NCBI RefSeq assembly: GCF_031846415.1
Contig: NZ_JAVRHT010000003.1
Span: forward strand, 78,576-142,575
Length of the DNA stretch: 64,000 bases
Direction of reading: 5' to 3'
Origin: Rubrivirga litoralis
Lineage (GTDB): Bacteria; Bacteroidota; Rhodothermia; Rhodothermales; Rubricoccaceae
Positions within the stretch are counted from its first letter, which is position 1; the number at the start of each line of letters is the position of its first letter. Positions 49,558-57,710 of this stretch are shown here, one piece after another. The notes under the pieces were generated by a model, which ran no database searches, had not been told where the DNA came from, and saw only the letters and a program-made list of their open reading frames with translations. The translations under genes were made by a program, and so were the position numbers.

Positions 49558-51051
49558 CTACTGCCCCTCGTAGTCGGCCAGGAGCTCGACGATCTGGTCC
49601 TGCGCCCGGTTCACGCGGCTCGTGCGGACCGTGTAGTTGTTGCACAGGAGCGAGAACGCGAGGAGGTGCCCGTTGGCGGCCCGCACGTAGCCCGAGAGCG
49701 TCCGCGCGCCGGAGATGTAGCCGGTCTTGGCGTGGACGTTGCCGCGGGCGTCGCCCGAGCTGTAGCGGTTCTTGATGGTCCCGGTGAGGCCGCCCACGGC
49801 GAGCGAGCGGTAGAACGCGTCGCGCGTGGCCTCGTCGGCGTGCTGGTGCATCCCGCGAAGGACGGCCACGATGCCGACCGGCGTGAGCCGGTTGAGCGCC
49901 GACAGGCCGGACCCGTCGGCGATGCGGAACGAGGCGGGGTCGACCCCGATCCGGCGGAGGAACGGCTCGGCCGCCGCGGCGCCGGCCCGGGCCGAGCCCA
50001 GCTGGTGGTTCGCGCCGCGGTAGGTGTAGGCGCCGAGCGTGCGGAGGAGGTGCTCGGCGTAGAGGTTGTTGGAGTCCGTGTTCGTCTCGGCCACGATCGC
50101 GCCCAGCCGCGGCGACTGGTGCGACGCGATCCGGCGCAGGGACTCGTACTGCGGGCGCCGCCCCCATTCGTCGACGTCGACGGCCTCGCCGCGGACGTCG
50201 ATGCCGCGCTGGCGGAACACGCCGATCATCGTCGTCACGAAGTAGTCGGTCGGGTTGACGACCGAGAGCGCCTCGCGCTCGACGCGCCCGGCCGGCACCG
50301 ACGACGTGAGCGTGAACACGTTGCCGCCCAGGTCCCGGCTGTACCCCTCACGGACGCCGCCGCCCGACGTCGTCGTGGTCTGGTTGACGAGGCGGACGTA
50401 GCCGAAGTCGGGCTCGACCTCGATGCGGGCGGGGCGGCCCGGCGACGTCCCGTGGAGGGCCACGTCGACGGTGCCCTCGGCAAACTGGAGGCCCGAGACC
50501 TCGGCCCCGTAGTACCACACGAGGTCGTCCCAGCTCCACCCCTCGCCGAGCGAGACGTCGTCGAACACGTCGTCGTCGCCGACGACTGAGCCGGTCACGC
50601 GGCGGATGCCCGCGGCCTTGAGCGAGTCGGCCCACTGGCGGAACACGAGCGTGAGGTCGCCGCCCGTGTAGCGGCCGCCGAACGTGGGGTCGCCCGAGCC
50701 GCGGACGACGAGCGAGCCCCGGAGCGTCCCGTTCTGCACGTCGCCGTCGGCGTAGAGCCGCGTCGTGTAGCGGAAGTCCGGCCCCAGCGCGTCGAGCGCC
50801 GCGGCCGTCGTGAACAGCTTCATGTTCGAGGCCGGCACGAACCGCTTGGACGCGTTCCGCTCGTAGAGCACCGCGCCCGTTTCGAGGTCGACGACGAGGC
50901 CGCCCCAGTAGGCGTCGTCGAACGAGCGCGTGTCGAGGACCGCGTCGACGCGTCCGGCGAGCGCGTCGGGCGAGCGCGTGGGCTGTGCGGCGGGCGCGGC
51001 CGCCCACCCTAGGAGCACGAGGAGGACGGCGAGCGAGAAGCGGTGGGGCAT
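49558..51051 (-). CDS. dacB: D-alanyl-D-alanine carboxypeptidase/endopeptidase (PBP4/DacB type)
   Basis: Periplasmic class C penicillin-binding protein of 497 residues with a signal peptide (RFSLAVLLVLLGWAAAPAAQ). The active site is complete: SNMK in FVPASNMKLFTTAAALDALG (nucleophile Ser), SNN in NTDSNNLYAEHLLRTLG, and KTG in GNVHAKTGYISGARTLSGYV. The large insertion between the first two motifs is the PBP4-specific domain. It trims or cuts peptidoglycan cross-links during growth. The ATG at 51051 starts the signal peptide; in-frame codons upstream to 51354 are GC-rich gap. Confidence 0.95.
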   Translation of the reverse strand: MPHRFSLAVLLVLLGWAAAPAAQPTRSPDALAGRVDAVLDTRSFDDAYWGGLVVDLETGAVLYERNASKRFVPASNMKLFTTAAALDALGPDFRYTTRLYADGDVQNGTLRGSLVVRGSGDPTFGGRYTGGDLTLVFRQWADSLKAAGIRRVTGSVVGDDDVFDDVSLGEGWSWDDLVWYYGAEVSGLQFAEGTVDVALHGTSPGRPARIEVEPDFGYVRLVNQTTTTSGGGVREGYSRDLGGNVFTLTSSVPAGRVEREALSVVNPTDYFVTTMIGVFRQRGIDVRGEAVDVDEWGRRPQYESLRRIASHQSPRLGAIVAETNTDSNNLYAEHLLRTLGAYTYRGANHQLGSARAGAAAAEPFLRRIGVDPASFRIADGSGLSALNRLTPVGIVAVLRGMHQHADEATRDAFYRSLAVGGLTGTIKNRYSSGDARGNVHAKTGYISGARTLSGYVRAANGHLLAFSLLCNNYTVRTSRVNRAQDQIVELLADYEGQ

Positions 51052-51481
51052 GGGGCGGGGCGGTCGAAAGGGAACGTGTGGCCGCGGGAGCCGGCGGCCG
51101 GAGGGCTCCACCGGCGGCCTCGTACCGGGGTGAAGATCGAACGGGTGCTGCGCAACAATCGTGCGCGCGTCGGCGGGTTCCGCCCCGCCCGACGGGCAGC
51201 GGGCGCAAGATGCACCGCCCCGCCCGGGGCTCCGGCCTCCACCCCGCCCAGAGCGGTTGTGTCGTCTAAACTCTCCGATGTCTGGGTAGGGGCGGGGCTC
51301 GATGCGTGATCCGTGAGCGCTCCCAGGGAGAATCACGCAGCACGAGTCACGCATCCGCTTCGGGCACTACGGACACCCGACTTCTGACCCCGTTCCGTCC
51401 CCGCAGCGGCCGCCGCCGCGGGCGGGGTGGCCGAACCTGAAACGGCGCCGCCCCGCCCCGGCGCACGGGCGGGGCGGCGGC
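51052..51481. other. 430-base gap with an imperfect hairpin
   Basis: No coding sequence is seen. It contains the hairpin at 51301-51355 and an inverted GGGCGGGGCGG-type pair at about 51447-51478 next to the mreC stop. Confidence 0.55.
51301..51355. repeat. Heptamer-type hairpin
   Basis: GATGCGTGA (51301-51309) and TCACGCATC (51347-51355) form a perfect nine-pair end; inside, TCCGTGA and ATCACGC, AGCACGA, GTCACGC words repeat with seven-base spacing. Confidence 0.85.
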
Positions 51482-52384
51482 TTACTCCTCCTCCGGCGTC
51501 GTCGCCTCGAGGCGCGCCTCCAGAGCCGCCTCGCGGCGCTCGAGCCCGAGCGAGTCGCGGGCCTGCGCCTCCAGGATCGCCCGCTCCGGGTCGGGCTCGA
51601 CGAGGAGCACGTAGACGAAGCCGACCTCGGAGATCGGCGCGGCCGGCGTGACGTGGATGATGTAGTCGTTGCGGCCGGCGGCCGCGTACGCCGTGTCGAC
51701 GCGTCCGATCGGCGTGCCCGCCGGGAAGACGCCCGAGAACGGGCTCGTCGTGACGAGCATCCCGCGCTCGACCGGCTCCGTCTTGACCACGTACTCCATC
51801 GTCAGCCGGTCGAACGCCGCCCCGTCCCACCGGACGATCCCCTCGCGGCCCAGCTCCTCGATGACGGCGGGGACCCGGAACTGCGTGTTCTGGTGCGGCA
51901 TGACGACCGCGTAGCCTGGGCTCGCGAGCACGATGCGCCCCACGATGCCCCGCTCGTTGATGACCGGCATCCCCGGCCGGACGCCGTCGCGGCTCCCGAC
52001 GTCGATCGTCAGCAGGTTGGTCTGCTCCGTGATGTCCTTCGAGACCACGCGGCCCACGACGCGGGGGGCGTCGAGCGAGTCGGTAAAGCCCAGCAGGCTC
52101 CGGAGCTGGGCGTTCTCGGCGCGGGCCTCGCGGAGCCTCGCGACCTCGGCCGAGAGCCCGGCCGTCTCGGTCCGCAGCCGCTCGTTCTCGCCGAGCGCCG
52201 TGCGGAACTGGGCCGTCCGCTCGAACAGGCCCTCGACGGGCGCGGTCACGGCCAGGCTCGCCGCCCGCGCCGCCCGGAGCGCCGGGCCGTTCCGGCTCAC
52301 GAAGATGGTGAGCGCGACGAGCAGCAGCGCGCCGAAGATGACGTAGTCGCGCGAGCGCTCCCAGGCCTGCTGTGCAAGAGCCAT
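51482..52384 (-). CDS. mreC: Rod-shape-determining protein MreC
   Basis: MreC links the MreB cytoskeleton to the peptidoglycan synthesis machinery across the inner membrane. The 300-residue product has one N-terminal membrane helix (VIFGALLLVALTIFVSRNG), a coiled-coil (FRTALGENERLRTETAGLSAEVARLREARAENAQLRSLLGF) and the MreC beta domains (VGRVVSKDITEQTNLLTIDVGSRDGVRPGMPVINERGIVGRIVLAS, IVRWDGAAFDRLTMEYVVKTEPVERGMLVTTSPFSGVFPAGTPIG). It follows mreB on the same strand; mreD is not seen before the mreC stop, and no mreD-like gene is recognised downstream in the window. Confidence 0.93.
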   Translation of the reverse strand: MALAQQAWERSRDYVIFGALLLVALTIFVSRNGPALRAARAASLAVTAPVEGLFERTAQFRTALGENERLRTETAGLSAEVARLREARAENAQLRSLLGFTDSLDAPRVVGRVVSKDITEQTNLLTIDVGSRDGVRPGMPVINERGIVGRIVLASPGYAVVMPHQNTQFRVPAVIEELGREGIVRWDGAAFDRLTMEYVVKTEPVERGMLVTTSPFSGVFPAGTPIGRVDTAYAAAGRNDYIIHVTPAAPISEVGFVYVLLVEPDPERAILEAQARDSLGLERREAALEARLEATTPEEE

Positions 52385-52385
52385 T

Positions 52386-52497
52386 CCGGTGAGTCGGTGG
52401 GGATCAGTAGGTCCGTGGGGATCAGCGGCTCAGACGGGGCGGGGCGGTCCGTGCGTGCCCACTGACCCAGCGCCTTCCTGAGCCGCAGACTCACCGG
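52386..52497. repeat. Hairpin bracketing the mreB-mreC gap
   Basis: CCGGTGAGTC (52386-52395) and GACTCACCGG (52488-52497) pair perfectly at the ends. Inner words CAGCGGCTCAG and CTGAGCCGC also pair. The loop contains GGGCGGGGCGG. The element fills almost the whole gap. Confidence 0.85.
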
Positions 52498-52508
52498 CCC
52501 GCGGGGTC

Positions 52509-53522
52509 CTAGTTCGGCGAGAGGACGGGCATGAAGCCGTCGAGGTCTTCGAGGACCGAGCCCGTCCCGCGGACGACGGCTGTGAGTGGATCGTCGGCCG
52601 AGAACACGGGGAGCTCGGTCCGCTCGCGGAGGTAGTCGTCGAGGCCCTTGAGCAGCGCCCCGCCCCCGGTCAGCATGATGCCGCGCTCGAGGACGTCGCC
52701 GCCGAGCTCGGGCGGGGTCCGCTCCAGCGCGCGCACGACGGCCGCGGCGATCTGGTTGACCGACGGGCGGAGCGCCTCGCGGACGTCCTCGGACGAGACG
52801 ACGCGGACCTTGGGCACGCCGGTCACGAGGTCGCGGCCCTTGACCGAGAGCTCGAGCTCGGGCTCGAGCTTCTGCGCGCTCCCGATCTCGCACTTGATCC
52901 GCTCGGCCGTCCGGCTCCCGATGAGCAGGTTGTGGTGCTTTTTGAAGTACTGCATGACGGCCTCGTCGAGCTCGTTGCCGCCGACGCGGATCGACTCGTC
53001 GACGACGATGCCGTTGAGGGCGATGACGGCGATCTCGGTCGTCCCGCCCCCGATGTCGACGATCATGTTGCCGACCGGCTCCTGGACGTGGAGGCCGATC
53101 CCGATGGCCGCCGCCATGGGCTCGTCGATGAGCATGACCTGGCGGGCGCCCGCGTTCTGGGCCGCGTCCTTGACCGCCCGGCGCTCGACCTCGGTGATCC
53201 CCGAGGGGACGCAGATGACCATCCGCCCGATCGACGTCATGAACCCGGGCTTGACGCGCTTGATGAACCCGCGGATGAGGGCATCGGCCACCGAGAAGTC
53301 GGCGATGACGCCGTCGTTGAGCGGCCGGATCGTCTCGATGTCCTTGTGGGTCCGCTCGTGCATCATGAGCGCCTCCTGGCCGATCGCGACCGGCTTCCCC
53401 GAGCGCCGGTCCATGGCGACGATGGATGGCTCGTTGAGCACGATCCCCTTGTCTCGGACGTGGATGAGGGTGTTGGCGGTGCCGAGATCGATGGCGATGT
53501 CGACGGAGAACGGGTTGAGCAC
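52509..53522 (-). CDS. mreB: Rod-shape-determining protein MreB
   Basis: Actin-like filament protein that guides wall synthesis. The 337-residue product has VDIAIDLGTANTLIHVRDKGIVLNEPSIVA (phosphate-1 loop), IRPLNDGVIADFSVADALIRGFI, MVICVPSGITEVERRAVKDAA, LIDEPMAAAIGIGLHVQEPVGNMIVDIGGGTTEIAVI (phosphate-2) and GIMLTGGGALLKGLDDYLRERT (adenosine motif). The start is a GTG at 53522, just before the first conserved strand. It is the first gene of an mreB-mreC pair. Confidence 0.98.
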   Translation of the reverse strand: MLNPFSVDIAIDLGTANTLIHVRDKGIVLNEPSIVAMDRRSGKPVAIGQEALMMHERTHKDIETIRPLNDGVIADFSVADALIRGFIKRVKPGFMTSIGRMVICVPSGITEVERRAVKDAAQNAGARQVMLIDEPMAAAIGIGLHVQEPVGNMIVDIGGGTTEIAVIALNGIVVDESIRVGGNELDEAVMQYFKKHHNLLIGSRTAERIKCEIGSAQKLEPELELSVKGRDLVTGVPKVRVVSSEDVREALRPSVNQIAAAVVRALERTPPELGGDVLERGIMLTGGGALLKGLDDYLRERTELPVFSADDPLTAVVRGTGSVLEDLDGFMPVLSPN

Positions 53523-53776
53523 GGGCGGGGCGGGCAGGCGGGCGCCGGTCGGGGGCGGGGGACGAGCCGGCGGTCCACGCCACCCGTGGAGCGAAGGGTC
53601 GGGAGTGCAGCGGCGCGCGGCGCCCCCAAGCTAACGACAGGGCGCCCGGGGCAGTCCGGGGCGCCGCGCATGGATTTTCCGCCCCGCCCGCGGGGGCCGG
53701 CGGCGGGCGGGCTCCACCCGTCGAATGCGGGCGGGGTGGAGCGCTCGGCGCCGGTCCTCTCCGGGCGGGGCGGCCG

Positions 53777-55429
53777 TCAGTGGCGGAAGTGGCGGCGCCC
53801 GGTGAACGCCATCGCCAGGCCGCGGGCGTCGGCCGCCGCGACCACCTCGTCGTCGCGGACCGACCCGCCCGGCTGCACGGCGGCGACGGCGCCGGCCTCG
53901 GCGGCGGCCTCCAGGCCGTCGGCGAACGGGAAGAAGGCGTCCGAGGCGACGACGCACCCGGCAAAATCGAGCCCGCTCTTGGCGCCCTTGGCGACGGCGA
54001 CTTCGCTCGCGTCGATCCGGCTCATCTGCCCGGCCCCGATGCCCAGCGTGGCCCCGTCGCGGGCGTAGACGATCGCGTTCGACTTGACGTGCTTGCACAC
54101 GCGCCACGCGAAGTCGAGGTCGGTCCACTCCCGCTCGGTCGGCGCGCGCTCGGTGGGGACCGTCCACGCGTCCCGCAGCTCGGCGGCCGGTGCGAGCGGC
54201 CCGTCGGGCGTCTGGACCAAGACGCCGCCGGCCACGCTCCGCAGCACGGGCGTGGGGCGGGCGGGGCGGGGCCGCGCGCGGACGAGCCGCCGGTTCTTCT
54301 TCTGCTCCAGGAACGCCAGCACGCCGTCCTCGAACGCGGGCGCGATGACGATCTCCGTAAACACGGCGTCGATGGCCTCGGCCGTCGCCCGGTCGAGCGG
54401 CCGGTTCACGACGACGATGCCGCCGAACGGGCTCTGGCGGTCGGTCGCGAACGCCTTGTGGTAGGCGGCCTCCAACCCGCCCGCGGCGTCCTCGGCCTGC
54501 CCGACGCCGCACGGGTTCGTGTGCTTGAGGATGGCGACCGTGGGCGGGGCGGCGTCGAACTCGGCGATGAGGTCGAGCGCGGCGGTCAGGTCGAGGAGGT
54601 TGTTGTACGACAGCGCCTTACCGTGGAGCGCCTCGTAGCGGGCGGCGGGGTCGCCGTAGAGCGCCGCCACCTGGTGCGGGTTCTCGCCGTAGCGGAGCGC
54701 CTCGGCGCGCGGGAGGTCGAGGAACAGGGCGTCGGGGAGCGGGGCGGTCGCGTCGTGGTCCGCCCCGCCCGGCTCCGTGTCGGGCGCCGCCCCGCCCGTG
54801 GCCGCCCCGCCCGCGAAGTAGGCGGCGATGGCCGCGTCGTAGTCGGCCGTGTGCGCGAAGGCCGCGTGGGCGAGGCGGCGGCGCGTGGCCAGGCCGAGCG
54901 TGCCGCCGTGGTCTTCGAGCTCCTGGGCGACCGCGTCGTAGTCGGCCGGGTCGACGACGGCGCCGACGAAGGCGAAGTTTTTGGCCGCCGCGCGGAGCAT
55001 CCCCGGCCCGCCGATGTCGACGTTCTCGGCCGCGAGCGCGTCCGTCACGCCGGCGCTCGCGACCGCCTCGCGGAACGGGTACAGGTTGACGACCACGAGG
55101 TCGATGGCGCCGATCCCGTGCTCGTCCAGCTCGGCGAGGTCGGCCGCGCTCGTGCGCCGCGCGAGGATGCCGCCGTGGACGCGCGGGTGGAGGCTCTTCA
55201 CGCGCCCGCCGAGGATCTCGGGGAAGCCCGTCACGTCGGCCACGTCGGTCACGTCGAGGCCGGCGTCGCGGAGCGCCCGGGCCGTCCCCCCGGTCGAGAG
55301 CAGCTCGACGCCGAGCGCGGCGAGGCGCCGCCCGAACTCGGCCAGCCCGCTCTTGTCGCTCACGGAGAGGAGCGCGCGGCGGACCGGGGCGCGGTCGTCG
55401 GGGGCGGGGAGGTCGGCGGTTTCGATCAT
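53777..55429 (-). CDS. purH: Bifunctional AICAR formyltransferase/IMP cyclohydrolase PurH
   Basis: Performs the last two steps to IMP. The 550-residue product starts RALLSVSDKSGLAEFGRRLAALGVELLSTGGTARALRDAGLDVTDVADVTGFPEILGGRVKSLHPRVHGGILARR (IMP cyclohydrolase) and continues with the formyltransferase half: LRYGENPHQVAALYGD, LSYNNLLDLTAALDLIAEF, VAILKHTNPCGVG and NAIVYARDGATLGIGAGQMSRIDA, ending in AMAFTGRRHFRH. A Gly/Ala-rich insertion (AGGAATGGAAPDTEPGGADHD) in the middle is coded by GGGCGGGGCGG copies in complement. It lies downstream of purN on the same strand. Confidence 0.97.
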   Translation of the reverse strand: MIETADLPAPDDRAPVRRALLSVSDKSGLAEFGRRLAALGVELLSTGGTARALRDAGLDVTDVADVTGFPEILGGRVKSLHPRVHGGILARRTSAADLAELDEHGIGAIDLVVVNLYPFREAVASAGVTDALAAENVDIGGPGMLRAAAKNFAFVGAVVDPADYDAVAQELEDHGGTLGLATRRRLAHAAFAHTADYDAAIAAYFAGGAATGGAAPDTEPGGADHDATAPLPDALFLDLPRAEALRYGENPHQVAALYGDPAARYEALHGKALSYNNLLDLTAALDLIAEFDAAPPTVAILKHTNPCGVGQAEDAAGGLEAAYHKAFATDRQSPFGGIVVVNRPLDRATAEAIDAVFTEIVIAPAFEDGVLAFLEQKKNRRLVRARPRPARPTPVLRSVAGGVLVQTPDGPLAPAAELRDAWTVPTERAPTEREWTDLDFAWRVCKHVKSNAIVYARDGATLGIGAGQMSRIDASEVAVAKGAKSGLDFAGCVVASDAFFPFADGLEAAAEAGAVAAVQPGGSVRDDEVVAAADARGLAMAFTGRRHFRH

Positions 55430-55434
55430 TGGAA

Positions 55435-55525
55435 GGTTCGGGGTTCAGGAGTTCAGGGTTCGCTGGTTTTCTGACCAGGGCGGGGCGGTTCGTCCACCGA
55501 ACCCTGAGCCCTGAACCCTGGACCC
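55435..55525. repeat. Heptamer hairpin overlapping the purN 3' end
   Basis: The left arm (55435-55462) repeats GGTTCGG, GGTTCAGG, AGTTCAGG and pairs with the right arm (55498-55525) CCGAACC, CTGAGCC, CTGAACC words; AGGGTTCG and CGAACCCT pair perfectly. The loop has CTGG...CCAG and GGGCGGGGCGG. The purN stop lies inside the left arm, so about 24 purN codons are element sequence. Confidence 0.9.
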
Positions 55526-56136
55526 GTAATCGTGACGCGGCCGTCTTCCACGCGGAGCCGGTCGTGCGCGAGGAGTTGGAGGGCGGCGGGGAAGATCCGG
55601 TGCTCGACGGCCAGCACGCGCGCGGCGAGCGCCTCGGCCGTGTCGCCGGGCTCGACGCGGACGGCCTCCTGCAGCACGATCGGGCCGGTGTCGTAGTCGC
55701 CGTCGACGAGGTGGACGGTCGCCCCGGACACGCGGCAGCCGGCGTTGAGCACGCCCTGGTGCACGCGCCGCCCGTACCACCCCGCCCCGCCGAACGCGGG
55801 CAAGAGCGACGGGTGGACGTTGAGGACGCGGTGCCGAAACGCCTCGACGACGGCGTCGGGGACTTTCTTGAGGTAGCCCGCGAGCGCCACGGCGTCCGCG
55901 TCGTGCTCCCGCAGGGCGCCGAGGAGGGCGTCGGCGAACGCGGCCTCGCCGTCGAACCGGGCGGGGGAAAGGACCGCCACCGGCAGCCCACGCGCCTCCG
56001 CTCGGTCCAGGACGCCGGCGTCTGGCCGGTCCGTCACCACGAGGGCCGGCTCGGCGTCCAGGCGGCCCGCGTCGACGGCGTCCAGGATGGCGCCGACGTT
56101 GGAGCCGCCGCCGGAGGCGAAAAAGGCGAGGCGCAC
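55453..56136 (-). CDS. purN: Phosphoribosylglycinamide formyltransferase PurN
   Basis: Folate-dependent GAR formyltransferase. The product has VRLAFFASGGGSNVGAILDAVDAG at the N-terminus, LVVTDRPDAGVLDRAEARGLPVAVL, VALAGYLKKVPDAVVEAFRHRVLNVHPSLLPAFGGAGWYGRRVHQGVLNAGCRVSGATVHLVDGDYDTGPIVLQEAV with the catalytic Asn-His-Asp set (NVHPSLLPAF, DGDYDTG). GTG 56136 is chosen because the conserved start begins there; a TTG at 56151 is possible. The last 24 residues (TGPGFRAQGSV...GQKTSEP) are encoded by the heptamer hairpin 55435-55525 and are unlikely to be part of the enzyme fold. It is followed by purH. Confidence 0.94.
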   Translation of the reverse strand: MRLAFFASGGGSNVGAILDAVDAGRLDAEPALVVTDRPDAGVLDRAEARGLPVAVLSPARFDGEAAFADALLGALREHDADAVALAGYLKKVPDAVVEAFRHRVLNVHPSLLPAFGGAGWYGRRVHQGVLNAGCRVSGATVHLVDGDYDTGPIVLQEAVRVEPGDTAEALAARVLAVEHRIFPAALQLLAHDRLRVEDGRVTITGPGFRAQGSVDEPPRPGQKTSEP

Positions 56137-56217
56137 GGGCAAACCGGGCAAGGGGCGGGGTGGCGAGCCGCGGTCCGCCCCGCCCGTACGGCGCGGGTCG
56201 AGGCGCGGGCGGGGCGG

Positions 56218-56502
56218 TCAGGGCGCGCGGCGGCGGGCGGCGGCGCGGCGTCGGCTGAGGAGGACGTGGGCCAGGACGGCGCCGACGAGCACGATCGTGA
56301 CCGCGTTTGCCAGGATGATGGGGAGGTCGTCCACGGCGATCCCGTACGCCAGCCACGCGACGAGGCCGGCCAGCAAGATCGCGTACGTCCCCATCGAGAG
56401 GTCGGCCGACGACCCCGACCGCCACGTCTTGACGACCTGGGGGATGTAGGCGCCCGTCGTGAGCGCGGCCGCGACGAGTCCCAGAACTGTTATTGCACTC
56501 AT
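56218..56502 (-). CDS. SemiSWEET family transporter
   Basis: A 94-residue PQ-loop protein with three membrane segments (MSAITVLGLVAAALTTGAYIPQVVKTW, LSMGTYAILLAGLVAWLAYGIAV, LPIILANAVTIVLVGAVLAHVLL). The PQ motif is in GAYIPQVVKTWRSGSSADLS. SemiSWEETs pass sugars as dimers in the inner membrane. Its length is exactly typical. The ATG at 56502 overlaps the stop of the upstream LD-carboxypeptidase gene (ATGA), so the two are translationally coupled. Confidence 0.88.
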   Translation of the reverse strand: MSAITVLGLVAAALTTGAYIPQVVKTWRSGSSADLSMGTYAILLAGLVAWLAYGIAVDDLPIILANAVTIVLVGAVLAHVLLSRRRAAARRRAP

Positions 56503-57431
56503 GCCGTCACCGGGTCCAGGACCGTCAGCGCCGCCGCCCCGCCCTCGACCGCGAGGTGGGCTCGGACGCCGATGGGCACGGTCACCTTGCGCGGAACGTG
56601 CCCGTAGACGAGCCCGGTCGCGACCGGGCCATCCACGAACGTGGAATAGTGGGCGAGCACCTCGTCGACCGACAGGCTGGGGCGGTCGGCGGGCGGGGCG
56701 GCGCCCGTGAACTGGCCGAACACGAGGCCGCCCAGGCGGCCCAGCACGCCGGCCAGGCGGAGCCGCGCGAGCAGCCCGTCGATCCGGTACGGCGGCTCGC
56801 CGACGTCCTCCAGGAACAGGATCGCGCCGTCGAGGGCGGGGAGGTAGGGCGTGCCCACGAGCGCGGCCGTGAGCGCGAGGTTGCCGCCCAGGAGCACGCC
56901 CTCGGCCTCGCCGTCCTGGAGCGGGGCGAGCCGCTCGGCGCCCGGCCCGGCCAGGTCGTACCCGGCCGCCCCGCCCACGACGCGCCAGAAGGCGGCCTCG
57001 GTCTCGGCGTCGAGGTCCGGCCAGTCCGGCGCCACCATCGGGCCGGAGACGCCGGCCAGCCCGGCGCGGGCGTAGAGCGCGAGGTGGAGCGCCGTCACGT
57101 CTGAGTAGCCGACGACGAGCGGGCGGTGAGCGCGCGCGGCGTTGTAGTCGATCCGGTCGAGGATGCGGAGCAGCCCGTAGCCGCCGCGGAGGCACACGAC
57201 GGCGTCCAGGTCGTCGCGGCGGAGGAGCGTGTTGAGGGCGTCGGCGCGGGCGCCGTCGGCCCCGGCGAGGTAGCCGACCGCCCCGCCCGCGACGGTTGCG
57301 GCCTCGACGGCGAGCCCACGCGTGCGGAGCGCGGCGAGCCCGGCCTCGGCGTCGGCCGGATCGAGCGCGGCCGACGACGGCGCGGCCACGGCGACGCGGC
57401 CGGACGGCAGGAGCGGGGCGGGGCGGGGCAC
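56499..57431 (-). CDS. LD-carboxypeptidase (peptidase S66 family)
   Basis: Murein tetrapeptide LD-carboxypeptidase/LdcA-like enzyme, probably recycling peptidoglycan peptides in the cytoplasm. The 310-residue product has GRVAVAAPSSAALDPADAEAGLAALRTRGLAVEAA at the N-terminus, DAVVCLRGGYGLLRILDRID, PLVVGYSDVTALHLALYARAGL (nucleophile Ser in GYSD), and DGAILFLEDVGEPPYRIDGLLARLRLAGVL plus VYGHVPRKVTVPIG supplying Glu and His of the Ser-Glu-His set. The GTG at 57431 begins a short leader before GRVAVAAPSS. There is no signal peptide. It is coupled to the SemiSWEET gene. Confidence 0.9.
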   Translation of the reverse strand: MPRPAPLLPSGRVAVAAPSSAALDPADAEAGLAALRTRGLAVEAATVAGGAVGYLAGADGARADALNTLLRRDDLDAVVCLRGGYGLLRILDRIDYNAARAHRPLVVGYSDVTALHLALYARAGLAGVSGPMVAPDWPDLDAETEAAFWRVVGGAAGYDLAGPGAERLAPLQDGEAEGVLLGGNLALTAALVGTPYLPALDGAILFLEDVGEPPYRIDGLLARLRLAGVLGRLGGLVFGQFTGAAPPADRPSLSVDEVLAHYSTFVDGPVATGLVYGHVPRKVTVPIGVRAHLAVEGGAAALTVLDPVTA

Positions 57432-57576
57432 GGCGCGGTGGCAGGCGGGGCTGGAAGCTACCGGGCCGCCCCGCGGCCGTCGGCGGATTCTCGTCGCGGC
57501 GCGCCACGAGCGGCTCGAACTGCTACCGCCCCGCCCGCGCCACGTCGCCGCCGGGCGGGGCGGTGGTCGCTCTCTG

Positions 57577-57610
57577 CCCATCCCTCCATCCCGCATCTCT
57601 CCCCATCCCC
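57577..57610. repeat. Heptamer-like CCATCCC words
   Basis: CCCATCCCTCCATCCCGCAT and following words repeat every seven to eight bases, 100 bases upstream of the next start. They match the words at 62281-62316. No paired arm is seen here. Confidence 0.6.
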
Positions 57611-57710
57611 CTCCCGCCCGCGCACCGATCCGCCCCGCGCGTGCGTTGGGGCGGGGCGGCCGAACGGCCCCGCCCCGCCCGCGTTCGACGCGCCCCCCAG
57701 CGACCCGCCC

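Noticed and set aside
53641..53665. GGCGCCC-type hairpin before mreB as a riboswitch
   Set aside because: Only a seven-pair stem without any known aptamer pattern; left unannotated.
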